64,000 nt of DNA from Anaerolineales bacterium UBA2181 (GTDB lineage Bacteria > Chloroflexota > Anaerolineae > Promineifilales > UBA4811), in NCBI GenBank assembly GCA_002328075.1, contig DCVT01000031.1, forward strand, positions 310,001-374,000, given 5' to 3'. The notes below the pieces were generated by a model, which worked only from the letters and a program-made list of their open reading frames with translations, was not told the DNA's origin and ran no database searches. The position numbers and the translations under genes are program-made. This document shows, piece by piece, positions 42,016 to 51,083 of this stretch. The number at the start of each line of letters is the position of its first letter. Position 1 is the stretch's first letter.

Positions 42016-43446
42016 ATGACCATTCGCTTCGGGACCGACGGTTGGAGAGCGGTCATCAGCGACACGTTTACCTTTCACAACCTGCGCTTGGTGGCCCAGG
42101 CCATTGCCGATATGCTGCAAGAAGAGCACCCGGGCAACGCTCTCGAGGTCGTTATCGGCTATGACACCCGGTTTCTCTCTGACCGTTACGCGGCCGACGT
42201 GGCCCGGGTCATGGCGGCGAACCGCATTGTCACCTGGCTGACTCGGGCGGACACGCCCACCCCGGCCGTCTCTTTTTCGGTGGTGAACAAAAAGGCGGCG
42301 GCCGGCATCGTCATCACCGCCAGCCACAATGCACCACGGTACAACGGGCTCAAGCTCAAGGCGGCATATGGTGGTTCGGCTTCGTGGGAACAGGCGCGCA
42401 AGGTGGAGGTCTTTCTGGAGCGAAACCAGGCCAATATGCACGGCCCCAATCAGATTGACTTTGATCTGGCAGTGCGGCAGGACCTGATCCGGAAATTCGA
42501 CCCTGCCTGGGCCTACTATGAACATCTGGGCAGTCTGGTGGATCTGGACATCATATCGGCCGGCGAGTTGCGGGTGGTGGCAGACCCCATGTATGGGTCT
42601 GGCCGGGGTGCGTTCAAGGAGATACTCTCACGCACTCGGTGCCACGTGCACGAGATTCGGGGCGAGATGAACCCCGGTTTTGGCGGAATCCATCCGGAAC
42701 CCATGGCGCGTTACCTCAAGGCGTTGGCGGCCGCCATTCAGAGTGGGCATGGGATGGTGGGAATCGCGACGGACGGCGACGCCGACCGGGTGGGCGCTAT
42801 GGACAACAAAGGGGAGTATGTGGATGCACACCAGATTTTTGCGCTGGTGCTACGGTACCTGCTGGAGAAGCGTGGTTTGCGGGGTGATGTCGTGCGCACG
42901 GTCTCCACTACCCGGATGGTGGATCGGCTGGCGGCCCGCCACGGCCTGACGTTGCACGAAACCCCAGTTGGCTTTAACCATATTGCCGATTTTATGCTCA
43001 AGGGCGACGTGCTGATGGGGGGCGAGGAATCCGGCGGTATGAGTGTCCGGGGGCACGTGCCGGAGGGAGACGGAATCCTGATGGGGCTCTTGCTGCTGGA
43101 GGTCATTGCCGACGCGGGGGTCCCGTTGGCTGAACTGGTGACCGACCTGCTGCGAGACGTGGGACCGGCGTATTACGAACGAACCGACCTGCGGTTGGCC
43201 CGGCCGGTTTCCAAGCAGGAGATGGTGCACCGGCTCACGGATTCTGCTCCGGCCCAGATCGGCGGGGTGGCGGTGGCCCAGGTGGTGACCCAGGACGGCG
43301 TCAAGTACCTGCTGGCCGATGACGGGTGGCTACTCATTCGTCCTTCGGGGACAGAGCCGGTGTTGCGGTTGTATGCCGAGTCGCCCGAGCCTCGGATGGT
43401 CAAAGAGATGTTGGCCTACGGCGAGAGCATCGCCCGATCTGCGTGA
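42016..43446 (+). CDS. Phosphoglucomutase/phosphomannomutase family protein
   Basis: A 476 aa alpha-D-phosphohexomutase that interconverts hexose 1- and 6-phosphates. It starts TIRFGTDGWRAVI. The phosphoserine loop is GIVITASHNAPRYNG (Ser of TASHN), the metal loop is ATDGDADRVG, the sugar-binding loop is GGEESGG, and the phosphate-binding loop is IRPSGTEPVLRLY. All four domains are complete. ATG 42016 has GGGAGG just upstream; the frame opens earlier at 41848. It could feed nucleotide-sugar synthesis for the rhamnose cluster. It is followed directly by alkA. Confidence 0.94.
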   Translation: MTIRFGTDGWRAVISDTFTFHNLRLVAQAIADMLQEEHPGNALEVVIGYDTRFLSDRYAADVARVMAANRIVTWLTRADTPTPAVSFSVVNKKAAAGIVITASHNAPRYNGLKLKAAYGGSASWEQARKVEVFLERNQANMHGPNQIDFDLAVRQDLIRKFDPAWAYYEHLGSLVDLDIISAGELRVVADPMYGSGRGAFKEILSRTRCHVHEIRGEMNPGFGGIHPEPMARYLKALAAAIQSGHGMVGIATDGDADRVGAMDNKGEYVDAHQIFALVLRYLLEKRGLRGDVVRTVSTTRMVDRLAARHGLTLHETPVGFNHIADFMLKGDVLMGGEESGGMSVRGHVPEGDGILMGLLLLEVIADAGVPLAELVTDLLRDVGPAYYERTDLRLARPVSKQEMVHRLTDSAPAQIGGVAVAQVVTQDGVKYLLADDGWLLIRPSGTEPVLRLYAESPEPRMVKEMLAYGESIARSA

Positions 43447-44088
43447 ATGACCGAACAATTGACGGCAGCGTCCCTGGTGTTGGGGCTGCGAGCGTTGGCT
43501 GCCTCCGATATTCGTTTGGCCCAACTGCTACAGCAGGTCGGGGAGCCTCCCTTGTGGGCGCGCGATCCCGGTTTTCCCACGTTGGTGCACATCATGCTGG
43601 AACAGCAAGTCTCGTTGGCTTCGGCCCGAGCTGTGTTTCGCCGACTCATTGCCCTGGTCGGGCCGCTTACGCCGCAGCGTTTTCTGGAGACAGAGGTGGC
43701 CAGGCTCCGCGAAATCGGGTTCAGTTGGCAAAAGGCGGCTTACTGCCGCGGCCTGGCAGAGGCGATGGCCGCCGGCCGGTTTCCACTTGACCGCCTGGAG
43801 GTGATGGAAGACCGAGAGGCACGCAACATGCTGCTGACGATCAAAGGAATTGGTCCCTGGACGGCCGACATCTATCTTCTGATGGCCCTGCGCCGACCGG
43901 ACATCTGGCCCAGCGGGGATCTCGCGTTGGCGACCGCTGTGCAACACCTGTACGGGTTGTCAGCGCGTCCGGATCCCGGCGCGCTGGATGCCATGGGTGA
44001 GCCGTGGCGGCCGTGGCGGGCAGTCGCGGCCCGCCTGTTGTGGCACTATTATCTGAGCAACCGCGCCGCCCCGCTATTGTTGGACTGA
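43447..44088 (+). CDS. DNA-3-methyladenine glycosylase II (AlkA-like, HhH-GPD)
   Basis: A 213 aa base-excision repair glycosylase. The helix-hairpin-helix LLTIKGIGPWTADIYLLMAL and the downstream catalytic Asp in WPSGDLALATAVQ define the HhH-GPD family; HIMLEQQVSLASARAVF is an AlkA signature. There is no N-terminal AlkA_N domain and no Fe-S cluster cysteines, so it is a short AlkA/MagIII-type enzyme. The ATG follows the mutase stop with no gap, so the two are co-translated. Confidence 0.9.
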   Translation: MTEQLTAASLVLGLRALAASDIRLAQLLQQVGEPPLWARDPGFPTLVHIMLEQQVSLASARAVFRRLIALVGPLTPQRFLETEVARLREIGFSWQKAAYCRGLAEAMAAGRFPLDRLEVMEDREARNMLLTIKGIGPWTADIYLLMALRRPDIWPSGDLALATAVQHLYGLSARPDPGALDAMGEPWRPWRAVAARLLWHYYLSNRAAPLLLD

Positions 44089-44136
44089 CTTGACTGGCGG
44101 ATGGCACCGGCACGATTCCTGAGTTTGGAGGAGACG

Positions 44137-45219
44137 ATGAACGAGGAGGTGTATCGGAGGTTGGCGGAAAGGCTGGACCAGCTGGCCCATGGCTTTCCTG
44201 CGACCGAAGAAGGGGTCGAATTGCGCCTGCTGGCCTGGCTCTGTTCACCGGAAGAGGCGGCCTTGGCGGCCGAACTTCGGTTAACGCTAGAGACCCCGGC
44301 CGAGATCGCTGCTCGCCTGGGCGGCAACCCCGAGTCGCTCCGGTCACAGCTCAAGGAGATGGCTCGCCGCGGGCTCATCAAGGCCGGCCGGGCCGCAACC
44401 GGGCGGGGATTGGGCTACGGGTTGCTTCCCTTTGTGGTTGGTATCTATGAGTACCAGTTCAACACCATCGATGCCGAGATGGCGCAGCTGTTTGAGTCTT
44501 ATTACCAAAAGGCATTTGGGAGGATGCTCACACTGCGCCCGTTTGTGCACCGGGTGATCCCCGTGCAAGAGGCGCTGACAAGCCCGCTCGAGGTGCGGCC
44601 GTTCGAAAGCGCGGCCGATATTGTCAACAACTCGCTGTCGTGGGGCGTGGTCGATTGCCTATGCCGCCAGCAGCAGGCGCTGATCGGGAACCCATGCAAC
44701 CACCCGTTGGATGTGTGCATGGTGCTGAGCCCGGTGGCGGACGCGTTTCACCCGCTTTCCGGCATCCGCTTGCTGACGCGCGAGCAGGCGTTGGCAACGC
44801 TGCGCCGGGCAGCCGAAGCCGGGCTGGTTCATTCGGTGAGCAACAACCAGGAAGGGCTGTGGTACATCTGCAATTGCTGTGCCTGTGCCTGCGGTGTGCT
44901 GCGTGGCATGGCAGAACTGGGCGTGGCCAATGTGATCGCGCGCTCGGCCTTTGTGAACCAGGTAGACGAGGCCGTGTGCGTTGGTTGCGGGCTCTGCCTG
45001 GACCGTTGCCAGTTTGGCGCCCTCCAATTGCAGGATAGGGTGCAGGTGGACCCGGTCAGGTGTGTCGGATGCGGTGTCTGCGCGTTGGCCTGTCCTGAAG
45101 GTGCGCTCGTCTTGGTGCGCCGGCCGGACCACGAGATCGAGATACCTCCCCTGACTGAAGCCGCCTGGCAAGAGCAGCGGGCAGCTGCCCGTGGCATCGA
45201 TCTCGAACGAGTTCGCTGA
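44137..45219 (+). CDS. Winged-helix protein with two 4Fe-4S ferredoxin clusters
   Basis: A 360 aa cytosolic protein. The N-terminal 90 residues contain a winged-helix-like segment (TPAEIAARLGGNPESLRSQLKEMARRGLI). The centre has a Cys-rich stretch (VDCLCRQQQALIGNPCNHP and later WYICNCCACACGV). The C-terminus has a bacterial 2[4Fe-4S] ferredoxin domain, CVGCGLCLDRCQFGAL and CVGCGVCALACPEGAL. The family occurs in anaerobes and may be redox-sensing or an electron carrier; neither is proven. GGAGGAG precedes ATG 44137; the frame opens earlier at 44101 without support. Confidence 0.8.
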   Translation: MNEEVYRRLAERLDQLAHGFPATEEGVELRLLAWLCSPEEAALAAELRLTLETPAEIAARLGGNPESLRSQLKEMARRGLIKAGRAATGRGLGYGLLPFVVGIYEYQFNTIDAEMAQLFESYYQKAFGRMLTLRPFVHRVIPVQEALTSPLEVRPFESAADIVNNSLSWGVVDCLCRQQQALIGNPCNHPLDVCMVLSPVADAFHPLSGIRLLTREQALATLRRAAEAGLVHSVSNNQEGLWYICNCCACACGVLRGMAELGVANVIARSAFVNQVDEAVCVGCGLCLDRCQFGALQLQDRVQVDPVRCVGCGVCALACPEGALVLVRRPDHEIEIPPLTEAAWQEQRAAARGIDLERVR

Positions 45220-45245
45220 CAGTGGACGCACCGGATGCCGGCGTT

Positions 45246-45269
45246 TCCGGCCGGCCATATCCGGCCGGA
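45246..45269. repeat. Palindromic hairpin in the convergent intergenic region
   Basis: A 9-bp GC stem (45246-45254 with 45261-45269) with loop CCATAT lies between convergent genes, flanked by two further GCCGGCG copies. It has no T-run. It may stall both transcripts, but the rest of 45220-45486 shows nothing recognisable. Confidence 0.5.
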
Positions 45270-45486
45270 GGCTGCCGGCGAATCCGGCGAATGCAGAGGG
45301 GTACAGCGGCAACCCGGATGTCGCACGCAAGAGACGACTCTGGTGCCTGAAACGTCGCTCGGGGGTGAGGGGTGCGGGCAACCGCCGCCAGGCGCGCCGG
45401 GCATGTGATCGGCCGGCGCTCGGCGCACTGCGACCGGTGTTGTTACCCCGGGTTCTTCCTGGTTCTGCTGCGCTGGCTATCTTGGG

Positions 45487-46701
45487 TTACTTGCTGCCCC
45501 CGCCAGTCGGGAAGACCTGCACAAACCGCCCGCCGGTAACCTGAAAGATATAGATAGTTGGGTTGGCCAGGTCGCCGTTGTCCTGGTAACGCAACGGACC
45601 GATGATGGTGTCAAAGGTGCCAGCCCGCAATGCATCGGCCACAATGCTTTGCTCCAGGCTCTTGGCCTCTCGAGCTGCCTCGGCCAGGACGCGCACGGCC
45701 AGGTATCCATTGATGCTATACGTGTCGGGATTGCGAAAGTCAACCTGCTGATAGTCGCGGATCCATGCCGAATCGACCGTTGCGCGTGGCTCCGGGCTGA
45801 ATCCGCTGACAAACATCGACTCGGTAGCCGCCGCAAATTCGGCCGCGTGGAGCGTTTCTCCCGACTCGATAGCCGCCGACAGAAAGCAACCATCCGATGC
45901 CAGGAAAGGGATCTCCTGCGCGCCGATCTGCGCCAGGTCGTACCGCAAATAGGGGCACTCGACCTCATAGCCGGCATAGAAAATGGCGTCCGGCGCTTGG
46001 GCTACGGCGGCCTCGACAATGCCCGGGTAGTAAAGCGGCCGACCAGGCAAAGCCGTGGGTGAGGGTTCAGGGGGGCCGATGGCTATCTGCTGCTGGTAAA
46101 CCACCGTGACGCCCAATTTCTGTAGCTCGGCCGCCATGAGGCTGGCCAGGTCGATGCCGTAAGCGTCGTCGTTGTGCAGGATGGCAACCCGGCCGGCCTG
46201 CAACGTGCTCACCAGAAACTCGGCGTCCACCCGCGCCTGCACATCGTCGCTGGCGTTCACCCGGAAAAAGTTGCGGTAACCGCTTAGGGTCAGTGAGGGG
46301 TTGCTGGCAGTGGGGGTCACGATGTTGATGGCCAGGTCGCGGTAGATTTCCATCGCGGCGATCGTCTGACCGCTGTTGAGGTTACCAACCACGCCCAACG
46401 TCCTGGCACCAGCCTGTACCCGCTGGGCTATCTGTTCGGCCAGGCTGACCGCCACGTCTGAATCACTCTCGTCGTCCAGCGCCTCTATCACCAACTTGTA
46501 GCCGTTAACGCCGCCGGTCCGGTTGATATGTTCGGCCGCCAGCCGAGCCCCGCCGACGACGGTCTGACCACCGTTAGCCTGAAAGCCAGACAGAGGCACC
46601 GTAACGAACACCGTGAGGTCGCCTTTGGTGGGCTCCTGTGTGCCGCCGCAGGCCGTCACCAACAACGCAAGTACCAATCCGACAAATGCTATCTTGCTCA
46701 T
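45487..46701 (-). CDS. LivK-type ABC transporter substrate-binding lipoprotein
   Basis: A 404 aa periplasmic-binding protein (Peripla_BP_6, branched-chain amino-acid type). The signal peptide ends with VTAC (lipobox). The fold is recognisable from TVFVTVPLSGFQANGGQTVVGGARLAAEHIN and YKLVIEALDDESDSDVAVSLAEQI. The ATG overlaps the stop of the CoA-transferase subunit B gene by 4 bases, so it is co-translated with it. No permease or ATPase genes for it lie nearby, so it may act alone as a sensor or use distant permeases. Confidence 0.88.
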   Translation of the reverse strand: MSKIAFVGLVLALLVTACGGTQEPTKGDLTVFVTVPLSGFQANGGQTVVGGARLAAEHINRTGGVNGYKLVIEALDDESDSDVAVSLAEQIAQRVQAGARTLGVVGNLNSGQTIAAMEIYRDLAINIVTPTASNPSLTLSGYRNFFRVNASDDVQARVDAEFLVSTLQAGRVAILHNDDAYGIDLASLMAAELQKLGVTVVYQQQIAIGPPEPSPTALPGRPLYYPGIVEAAVAQAPDAIFYAGYEVECPYLRYDLAQIGAQEIPFLASDGCFLSAAIESGETLHAAEFAAATESMFVSGFSPEPRATVDSAWIRDYQQVDFRNPDTYSINGYLAVRVLAEAAREAKSLEQSIVADALRAGTFDTIIGPLRYQDNGDLANPTIYIFQVTGGRFVQVFPTGGGSK

Positions 46702-47459
46702 ATGTATAACCCCGTCGGGTCAATCTCGTCCCGGAGCAGCCCAAGTTCCTGCTCTGTGGGAGGTGCGTTCTGTTTGACCTCATCCAGCACCAAGAGCTCA
46801 AAGCCGGTGTTTTCCATCACCTCTTTGACAGTGACGCCGGGGTGGAGCGCATCCAACCGCATGCGGCAGGTCTGGGGGTCAAATCCCATGGTGCCCAAGG
46901 TGCTGATCACTGCCAACGGGCCGGTATTCCGGGGCAGTCCGGCTGCCTCGCGGGCACCCGGACCCGTGAGATAGCCAGGGGTGGTGACAAAATCCACCTG
47001 GGGCACAAACCGGCGTTTGTCATGGCGCATCAACGCGGTGGTATGCCAGCAGAGCGAGCCCACATCATTGCCTCCTCCGCTGCCGGGGAGCCGAACCTTG
47101 GGTCGGTAGTAGTTGCCAATGACGGTGCTGTTGAGATTGCCAAATGGGTCGATCTGGGCGCCACCCAAGAATCCCAGATCGATAAAGCCCCGCTGGGCGG
47201 TCTCCATGACGTCGCAGATGCCAGTGGCCGAGAGTGCTTTGTGGAAGGTTCGCGCCTCGCCCACCGCCAATGGAAGGTCCTCCAACAGAGCGCCGGTACC
47301 TCCGAATTCAAAAATCGCAATCAGATCTGGTGCATAGAGACGCTGTGCGAGCGAGGCAGCCAACATGGGGATGCCGGTTCCGATAAAGCAGGTCTTGCCG
47401 TTCTCAAACATCCGAGCGGCAATACAGATGAGCAGCTCGTTCGGACTGTAATCGCTCAT
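46698..47459 (-). CDS. CoA-transferase subunit B (GctB/IpdB-like)
   Basis: A 253 aa small subunit of a heteromeric class I CoA-transferase. It has GIPMLAASLAQRLYAPDLIAI followed by a Glu-containing FEFGGTG segment in the position of the catalytic glutamate of glutaconate CoA-transferase. FIDLGFLGGAQIDPFGNLNST and LPGSGGGNDVGSL are family blocks. The substrate could be glutaconate-like or a steroid or aromatic-ring-degradation acyl-CoA (IpdB type); the sequence does not decide. It overlaps subunit A by 4 bases and the binding-protein gene by 4 bases. Confidence 0.86.
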   Translation of the reverse strand: MSDYSPNELLICIAARMFENGKTCFIGTGIPMLAASLAQRLYAPDLIAIFEFGGTGALLEDLPLAVGEARTFHKALSATGICDVMETAQRGFIDLGFLGGAQIDPFGNLNSTVIGNYYRPKVRLPGSGGGNDVGSLCWHTTALMRHDKRRFVPQVDFVTTPGYLTGPGAREAAGLPRNTGPLAVISTLGTMGFDPQTCRMRLDALHPGVTVKEVMENTGFELLVLDEVKQNAPPTEQELGLLRDEIDPTGLYI

Positions 47460-48433
47460 TCCCGCCTCTCCCGAATCTGTACCAACTGGTCAAGCCGCTC
47501 CTGGCCAAACAGCGCCAGGTACTCCTGGTGGTCGGCAACGTCATGCACATACCGATTCAGGTAGGCCGCGGCACCCTGGTCGGTCTCATTGGCCTGTACC
47601 CAGGCCTTGATCTCCGGTTCGTCCCGCGCGTACAGATATGCCATCTCGCCAGGATGGGATCCGAACGGCGCGTGCACCACCGCATCCACCAGGTAGTAGG
47701 GGATGATGGTGCGGTCAGGAAAGCGTCGGATGTCTTCATTGGGGACAATCTCCTCCGCACTGACGATGAGGCGTTTGCACGCGCGGGCCATCTCGAACGC
47801 AAAGCCGCTAATTCCGTCAATCTGGCAGTTGCCGTACATGTCTGCCCGGTGGACGTGGATGAGACCAACGTCCAGAACCACGGCCGGAATCAGGCAGACG
47901 GTCTGGCCGGTGAACGGACACTCGACCGCTTTGGCCGCGCTGTGCTTGAATGTGTCGCTGCCCAGCATGGTACGAACTGCAATAAAGGGTGCACCGATGC
48001 TGGTGGCTTTAAAGCGCCAGGTGATGCCGGCGTTACTCCAATCCACTACCGATTCCACCTGCCCACTCTCCACCGCCCGGCGCAAGGAGTTGGAAACCCC
48101 GTAGACTTCCATCCCTATGTAGGTGATGTCCAGCTTTTTGATCATCCCGGCCGCCAGCCACATGTCCAGCTCCAGCACGCCCTGGCCTGCGACGCGCAAG
48201 TCCTTTTTCCTCTGGCGGATGACCTCCCGGCAGAGCGACATCGGGCAGCGAACTGTGCCGTACAATTCGGTGCCGACATAGTCGCCGTCGTTCAGGAATC
48301 GCTGGATGGCCTCTTGCTCGCTCATGCGCTTGTCAAACAGGTGCCGGGGTTTGTGCACGCGGTTCCACTCGCGGAATGCCTCCAGGTCTGGCGGCTGAAT
48401 CAACTCTCCAATCCCCGAATCGATGATGCGCAT
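47456..48433 (-). CDS. CoA-transferase subunit A (GctA/IpdA-like)
   Basis: A 325 aa large subunit of the CoA-transferase. Family blocks are MSEQEAIQRFLNDGDYVGTE, VVDWSNAGITWRFKATSIGAPF, VLDVGLIHVHRADMYGN and FGSHPGEMAYLYARDE. It partners subunit B in transferring CoA between acyl groups. ATG 48433 is chosen because GGAGGG lies 4-5 bases upstream; the longer frame to 48553 would overlap the upstream gene. It starts 55 bases after the vWA-cluster coiled-coil gene. Confidence 0.86.
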   Translation of the reverse strand: MRIIDSGIGELIQPPDLEAFREWNRVHKPRHLFDKRMSEQEAIQRFLNDGDYVGTELYGTVRCPMSLCREVIRQRKKDLRVAGQGVLELDMWLAAGMIKKLDITYIGMEVYGVSNSLRRAVESGQVESVVDWSNAGITWRFKATSIGAPFIAVRTMLGSDTFKHSAAKAVECPFTGQTVCLIPAVVLDVGLIHVHRADMYGNCQIDGISGFAFEMARACKRLIVSAEEIVPNEDIRRFPDRTIIPYYLVDAVVHAPFGSHPGEMAYLYARDEPEIKAWVQANETDQGAAAYLNRYVHDVADHQEYLALFGQERLDQLVQIRERRE

Positions 48434-48488
48434 GGTTCCCTCCTGTCTGTGCCGGATTCCATATGGGCCGTTGGGTCCCCAGAGCCGG

Positions 48489-49310
48489 TCAGGGCGCCGC
48501 GGCCGAGTCCGCGTACACCTCGTCCATGGCCGTGATGAGATCCTCCAGCCCACTCACCTGGTCGGCAATATCCTTGCGCAGCCGTTGCGCTCGTGAGCTG
48601 TCAATGTCCCGAGCGCCGACCAACAGCGTTTGCGAGTAGACGGTGCCCAACGCCGACAGCGTGCTCTCTAGCTGAAGCTCCGCCCTCTGCATGGAACTGA
48701 CCAGCCGTTCCAGGTGAGCCAAATGGGTCTTTTGGTTCCGCATGGTAGCCTGGATCTGGGCGCGAACCGCCGGGTCTTTTTCCTGGGCAAGCTGCAGCTC
48801 CAGGTTCTTGAGGCGGACCGGCACGGACTGCCGGTCTCGCTTGATCACGTCGTCGGCCCGGTACGTATCCAGCCGGCTGGCGATCTGGTACACGTTCTTG
48901 ATCCAGTTCTCAATCTCGTCGGCCACGTCCAGTAGGTGGTCCTTGAGTACCCCGTCGCGGGTGGCGCGGATGTTGGTCTCGATCCGGCCACGGTATTCCA
49001 ACGCTTGCTCGATCCAGTGCCGCAAGCTCTTGTCCTGAAGGGTGCGCGGGCTAAACTCCTGCTGGAGCATCTCGGCCACCACCCGCCGGCCGAACTCGGG
49101 GTCGTTGAGATTTCCCCAGGCCAGCGCAATCTCGGCCATCAGGCCAAATGCCGGCCAGACCGTCCAGAATAGACCTTCCACCGCGTTCTTGAACACCACG
49201 CTCATCAGAATGGTCAACGCGATCACCACCGCACTCTTCCAATGGTAGAAGGAATGGACCAGCATCGCGCGGGTGGCGCGTTTCTCGATCTCTCGCCGTG
49301 CCTGGGACAT
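48489..49310 (-). CDS. Membrane-anchored coiled-coil protein of the PspA/vWA cluster
   Basis: A 273 aa protein of unknown function. One or two membrane segments lie at about residues 25-65 (AVVIALTILMSVVFKNAVEG, TVWPAFGLMAEIALAW). The remaining 200 residues are helical with heptad-like, charged sequence (YRADDVIKRDRQSVPVRLKN, then LAHLERLVSSMQRAELQLES). It starts 17 bases after the vWA gene and is the last gene of the cluster. It may be the membrane scaffold that docks the cluster to PspA; this is inference. Confidence 0.65.
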   Translation of the reverse strand: MSQARREIEKRATRAMLVHSFYHWKSAVVIALTILMSVVFKNAVEGLFWTVWPAFGLMAEIALAWGNLNDPEFGRRVVAEMLQQEFSPRTLQDKSLRHWIEQALEYRGRIETNIRATRDGVLKDHLLDVADEIENWIKNVYQIASRLDTYRADDVIKRDRQSVPVRLKNLELQLAQEKDPAVRAQIQATMRNQKTHLAHLERLVSSMQRAELQLESTLSALGTVYSQTLLVGARDIDSSRAQRLRKDIADQVSGLEDLITAMDEVYADSAAAP

Positions 49311-49327
49311 CGGTCTTGACCAACGGG

Positions 49328-51019
49328 CTAGAAATAGGTAGAGAGGATCTTGTACAGCTCTCGGATCGTCTCCACCGTGCCGGCACGAACCTGGCCGCCG
49401 CCGGGGATGGCCAACTGCTCCAGCAGAACGTAATCCGCGTCGCTGCCATAGGCGATGGCGAACACGACAATGGGGGCGCCGGACTGCTGGTTCTCACCTA
49501 ACCGGCCGGTCAGGTCCCGCAGAGTGGTCCGGGATGCGTTCTCTCGACCGTCCGTCATCACCACAATGGCGTTGATGCGCTCTCTGTCGCCCAGTTGCTG
49601 CAGTTCCAGAAACGCCTGCTGCACGCCGTCCAGCAGGGCGGTGTTTCCTCCCGCCTCCAGACTGTCCACCGCGTCAATCAGCGCCGCCCGGTTGTTGCCC
49701 AGGCGATCCAATGGGACCACCGTGCGGACGTCCCCCCAAAACTCAACCAGTCCTACTCGCTCGTCCGCACCTTCGATCTGGTTGACAAAGGTCTTGAGGG
49801 CGTCCTGCACATTGCGCAGCTTTTCGCCGTCCATGCTTCCTGAGGTGTCCACCACCAGGTACACGTTGGTCTTGCGTTTGATCAACCACCAGACGTTGCG
49901 CACCTGATCGATCACCTGTGCGCCCGGAAGTTGCAGGTTGGTGAGAGGCTGGTCCGGGTCCACGCCGTTGGCCGCGGTCAGGGGCGAATCCGGTCCCCTG
50001 ATGTCCAGGCTGAGATCGGCCGGCCGGTAGCCGTTGGCCAGCACCATTTCCTGCGCCTGGGGCGAGGCCACGTAGGCGGCGAACTGCTCAAAGGCCAGCC
50101 TGTGTTGGGGGGTCAGGCTCGCCACTTCCAGCAGTGCCAGGGGATGATCCTCCCAGAGCGAACCCTCCACCGGGTAGATGGCTACCACGTCCTTGCCTTG
50201 CTGGTTGAGCCAGACGACCAACTGCTCCTGGCAGACAAACGCGTCCAGATAGTCCCGACCGCGCTGATTGACCTGCTGCGCGGTGGCCCATTCGCCCTCG
50301 CCGTAATACCGGACCGTTCGCTCGATCTCCTGCAGCCGGGCGACGGTCTCTGGTTTTTCCAGATCCTCCGGGGTCAGACCGCGGGTGACTCCGGCGGCGG
50401 CGTACAGCTCGGCCAGGGTGGCCAGCAGGCCGGCGGCCGAAGCAGTGGACGGATGGCTCCAGGCGAAATCTGGGTTGGCCAGTGCATAACTCACCAGGTC
50501 GTTCCATCCGAGGGACCTGGTCGGCCAGCCCAGGGTCTGGGCCACGTCCTTCCACATGGCAATCACCACCGGCGAGATACCATAGTAGCGCGTCTGACTC
50601 ACCAGGAATGCATCTGCGTCTGACAGCTGCTGGGCGAATTGCTGGTCGAGCTGTCGCAGCCAGATGGAACTGTCTGGGCTCATAGCCTCGAATTCGCCGT
50701 TGAGCGCGCCACGGATCATGGCGTCCGGCTCCATGCGAATCGGCTGCACGCGGTAATCAGGTCCGGTCTGGTTGTAGCCGTTCACCAATTGGGTAAAGAG
50801 GGTTTCCTTCTCCGGCGAATAGGCGATGCGCAGCACGTTGCTCGCCGGCTTGGCCGAGACGTCAGGTTGGGCTCCCAACAGGTCGCTCGTCTTGTTGAAG
50901 CCCTGTACAAGTGCCCAACAGGCGCAGCTACCGACGACGACCAGCACCAAAAGGCCAACAAGGACGCCAATCATGGCGGTGGATTGCTGTTGTGGCCGGT
51001 TCTTGTACGATCTGGACAT
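49328..51019 (-). CDS. Substrate-binding-protein-like domain fused to a vWA domain
   Basis: A 563 aa exported, membrane-anchored protein. One N-terminal membrane segment (about residues 16-40) is followed by an extracellular solute-binding-like domain (about 60-330; starts IAYSPEKETLFTQLVNGYNQ). A complete C-terminal vWA domain (about 380-563) has the MIDAS residues DTSGSM, Thr in GGNTALLDG and Asp in MTDGRE. So it is a binding-protein/metal-dependent adhesion fusion. ATG 51019 is chosen with GGGAG 6 bases upstream; the long frame to 51502 is antisense shadow. It is 64 bases after the paralogous gene. Confidence 0.8.
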   Translation of the reverse strand: MSRSYKNRPQQQSTAMIGVLVGLLVLVVVGSCACWALVQGFNKTSDLLGAQPDVSAKPASNVLRIAYSPEKETLFTQLVNGYNQTGPDYRVQPIRMEPDAMIRGALNGEFEAMSPDSSIWLRQLDQQFAQQLSDADAFLVSQTRYYGISPVVIAMWKDVAQTLGWPTRSLGWNDLVSYALANPDFAWSHPSTASAAGLLATLAELYAAAGVTRGLTPEDLEKPETVARLQEIERTVRYYGEGEWATAQQVNQRGRDYLDAFVCQEQLVVWLNQQGKDVVAIYPVEGSLWEDHPLALLEVASLTPQHRLAFEQFAAYVASPQAQEMVLANGYRPADLSLDIRGPDSPLTAANGVDPDQPLTNLQLPGAQVIDQVRNVWWLIKRKTNVYLVVDTSGSMDGEKLRNVQDALKTFVNQIEGADERVGLVEFWGDVRTVVPLDRLGNNRAALIDAVDSLEAGGNTALLDGVQQAFLELQQLGDRERINAIVVMTDGRENASRTTLRDLTGRLGENQQSGAPIVVFAIAYGSDADYVLLEQLAIPGGGQVRAGTVETIRELYKILSTYF

Positions 51020-51083
51020 GGTCAACTCCCGTCGCTGGTCCGCAGCCCGCAATCTCCGACGACTGGTGCGGCCGGCACGTCCG

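Noticed and set aside
41863..42525. N-terminal extension of the metallopeptidase frame
   Set aside because: It runs antisense to the phosphohexomutase, and a lipoprotein signal begins at 41862.
45191..45544. 117 aa plus frame between the ferredoxin and LivK genes
   Set aside because: Arg/Pro-rich shadow overlapping both neighbours, without a ribosome site.
47528..48535. 335 aa plus frame opposite gctA
   Set aside because: Antisense shadow of a conserved CoA-transferase subunit.
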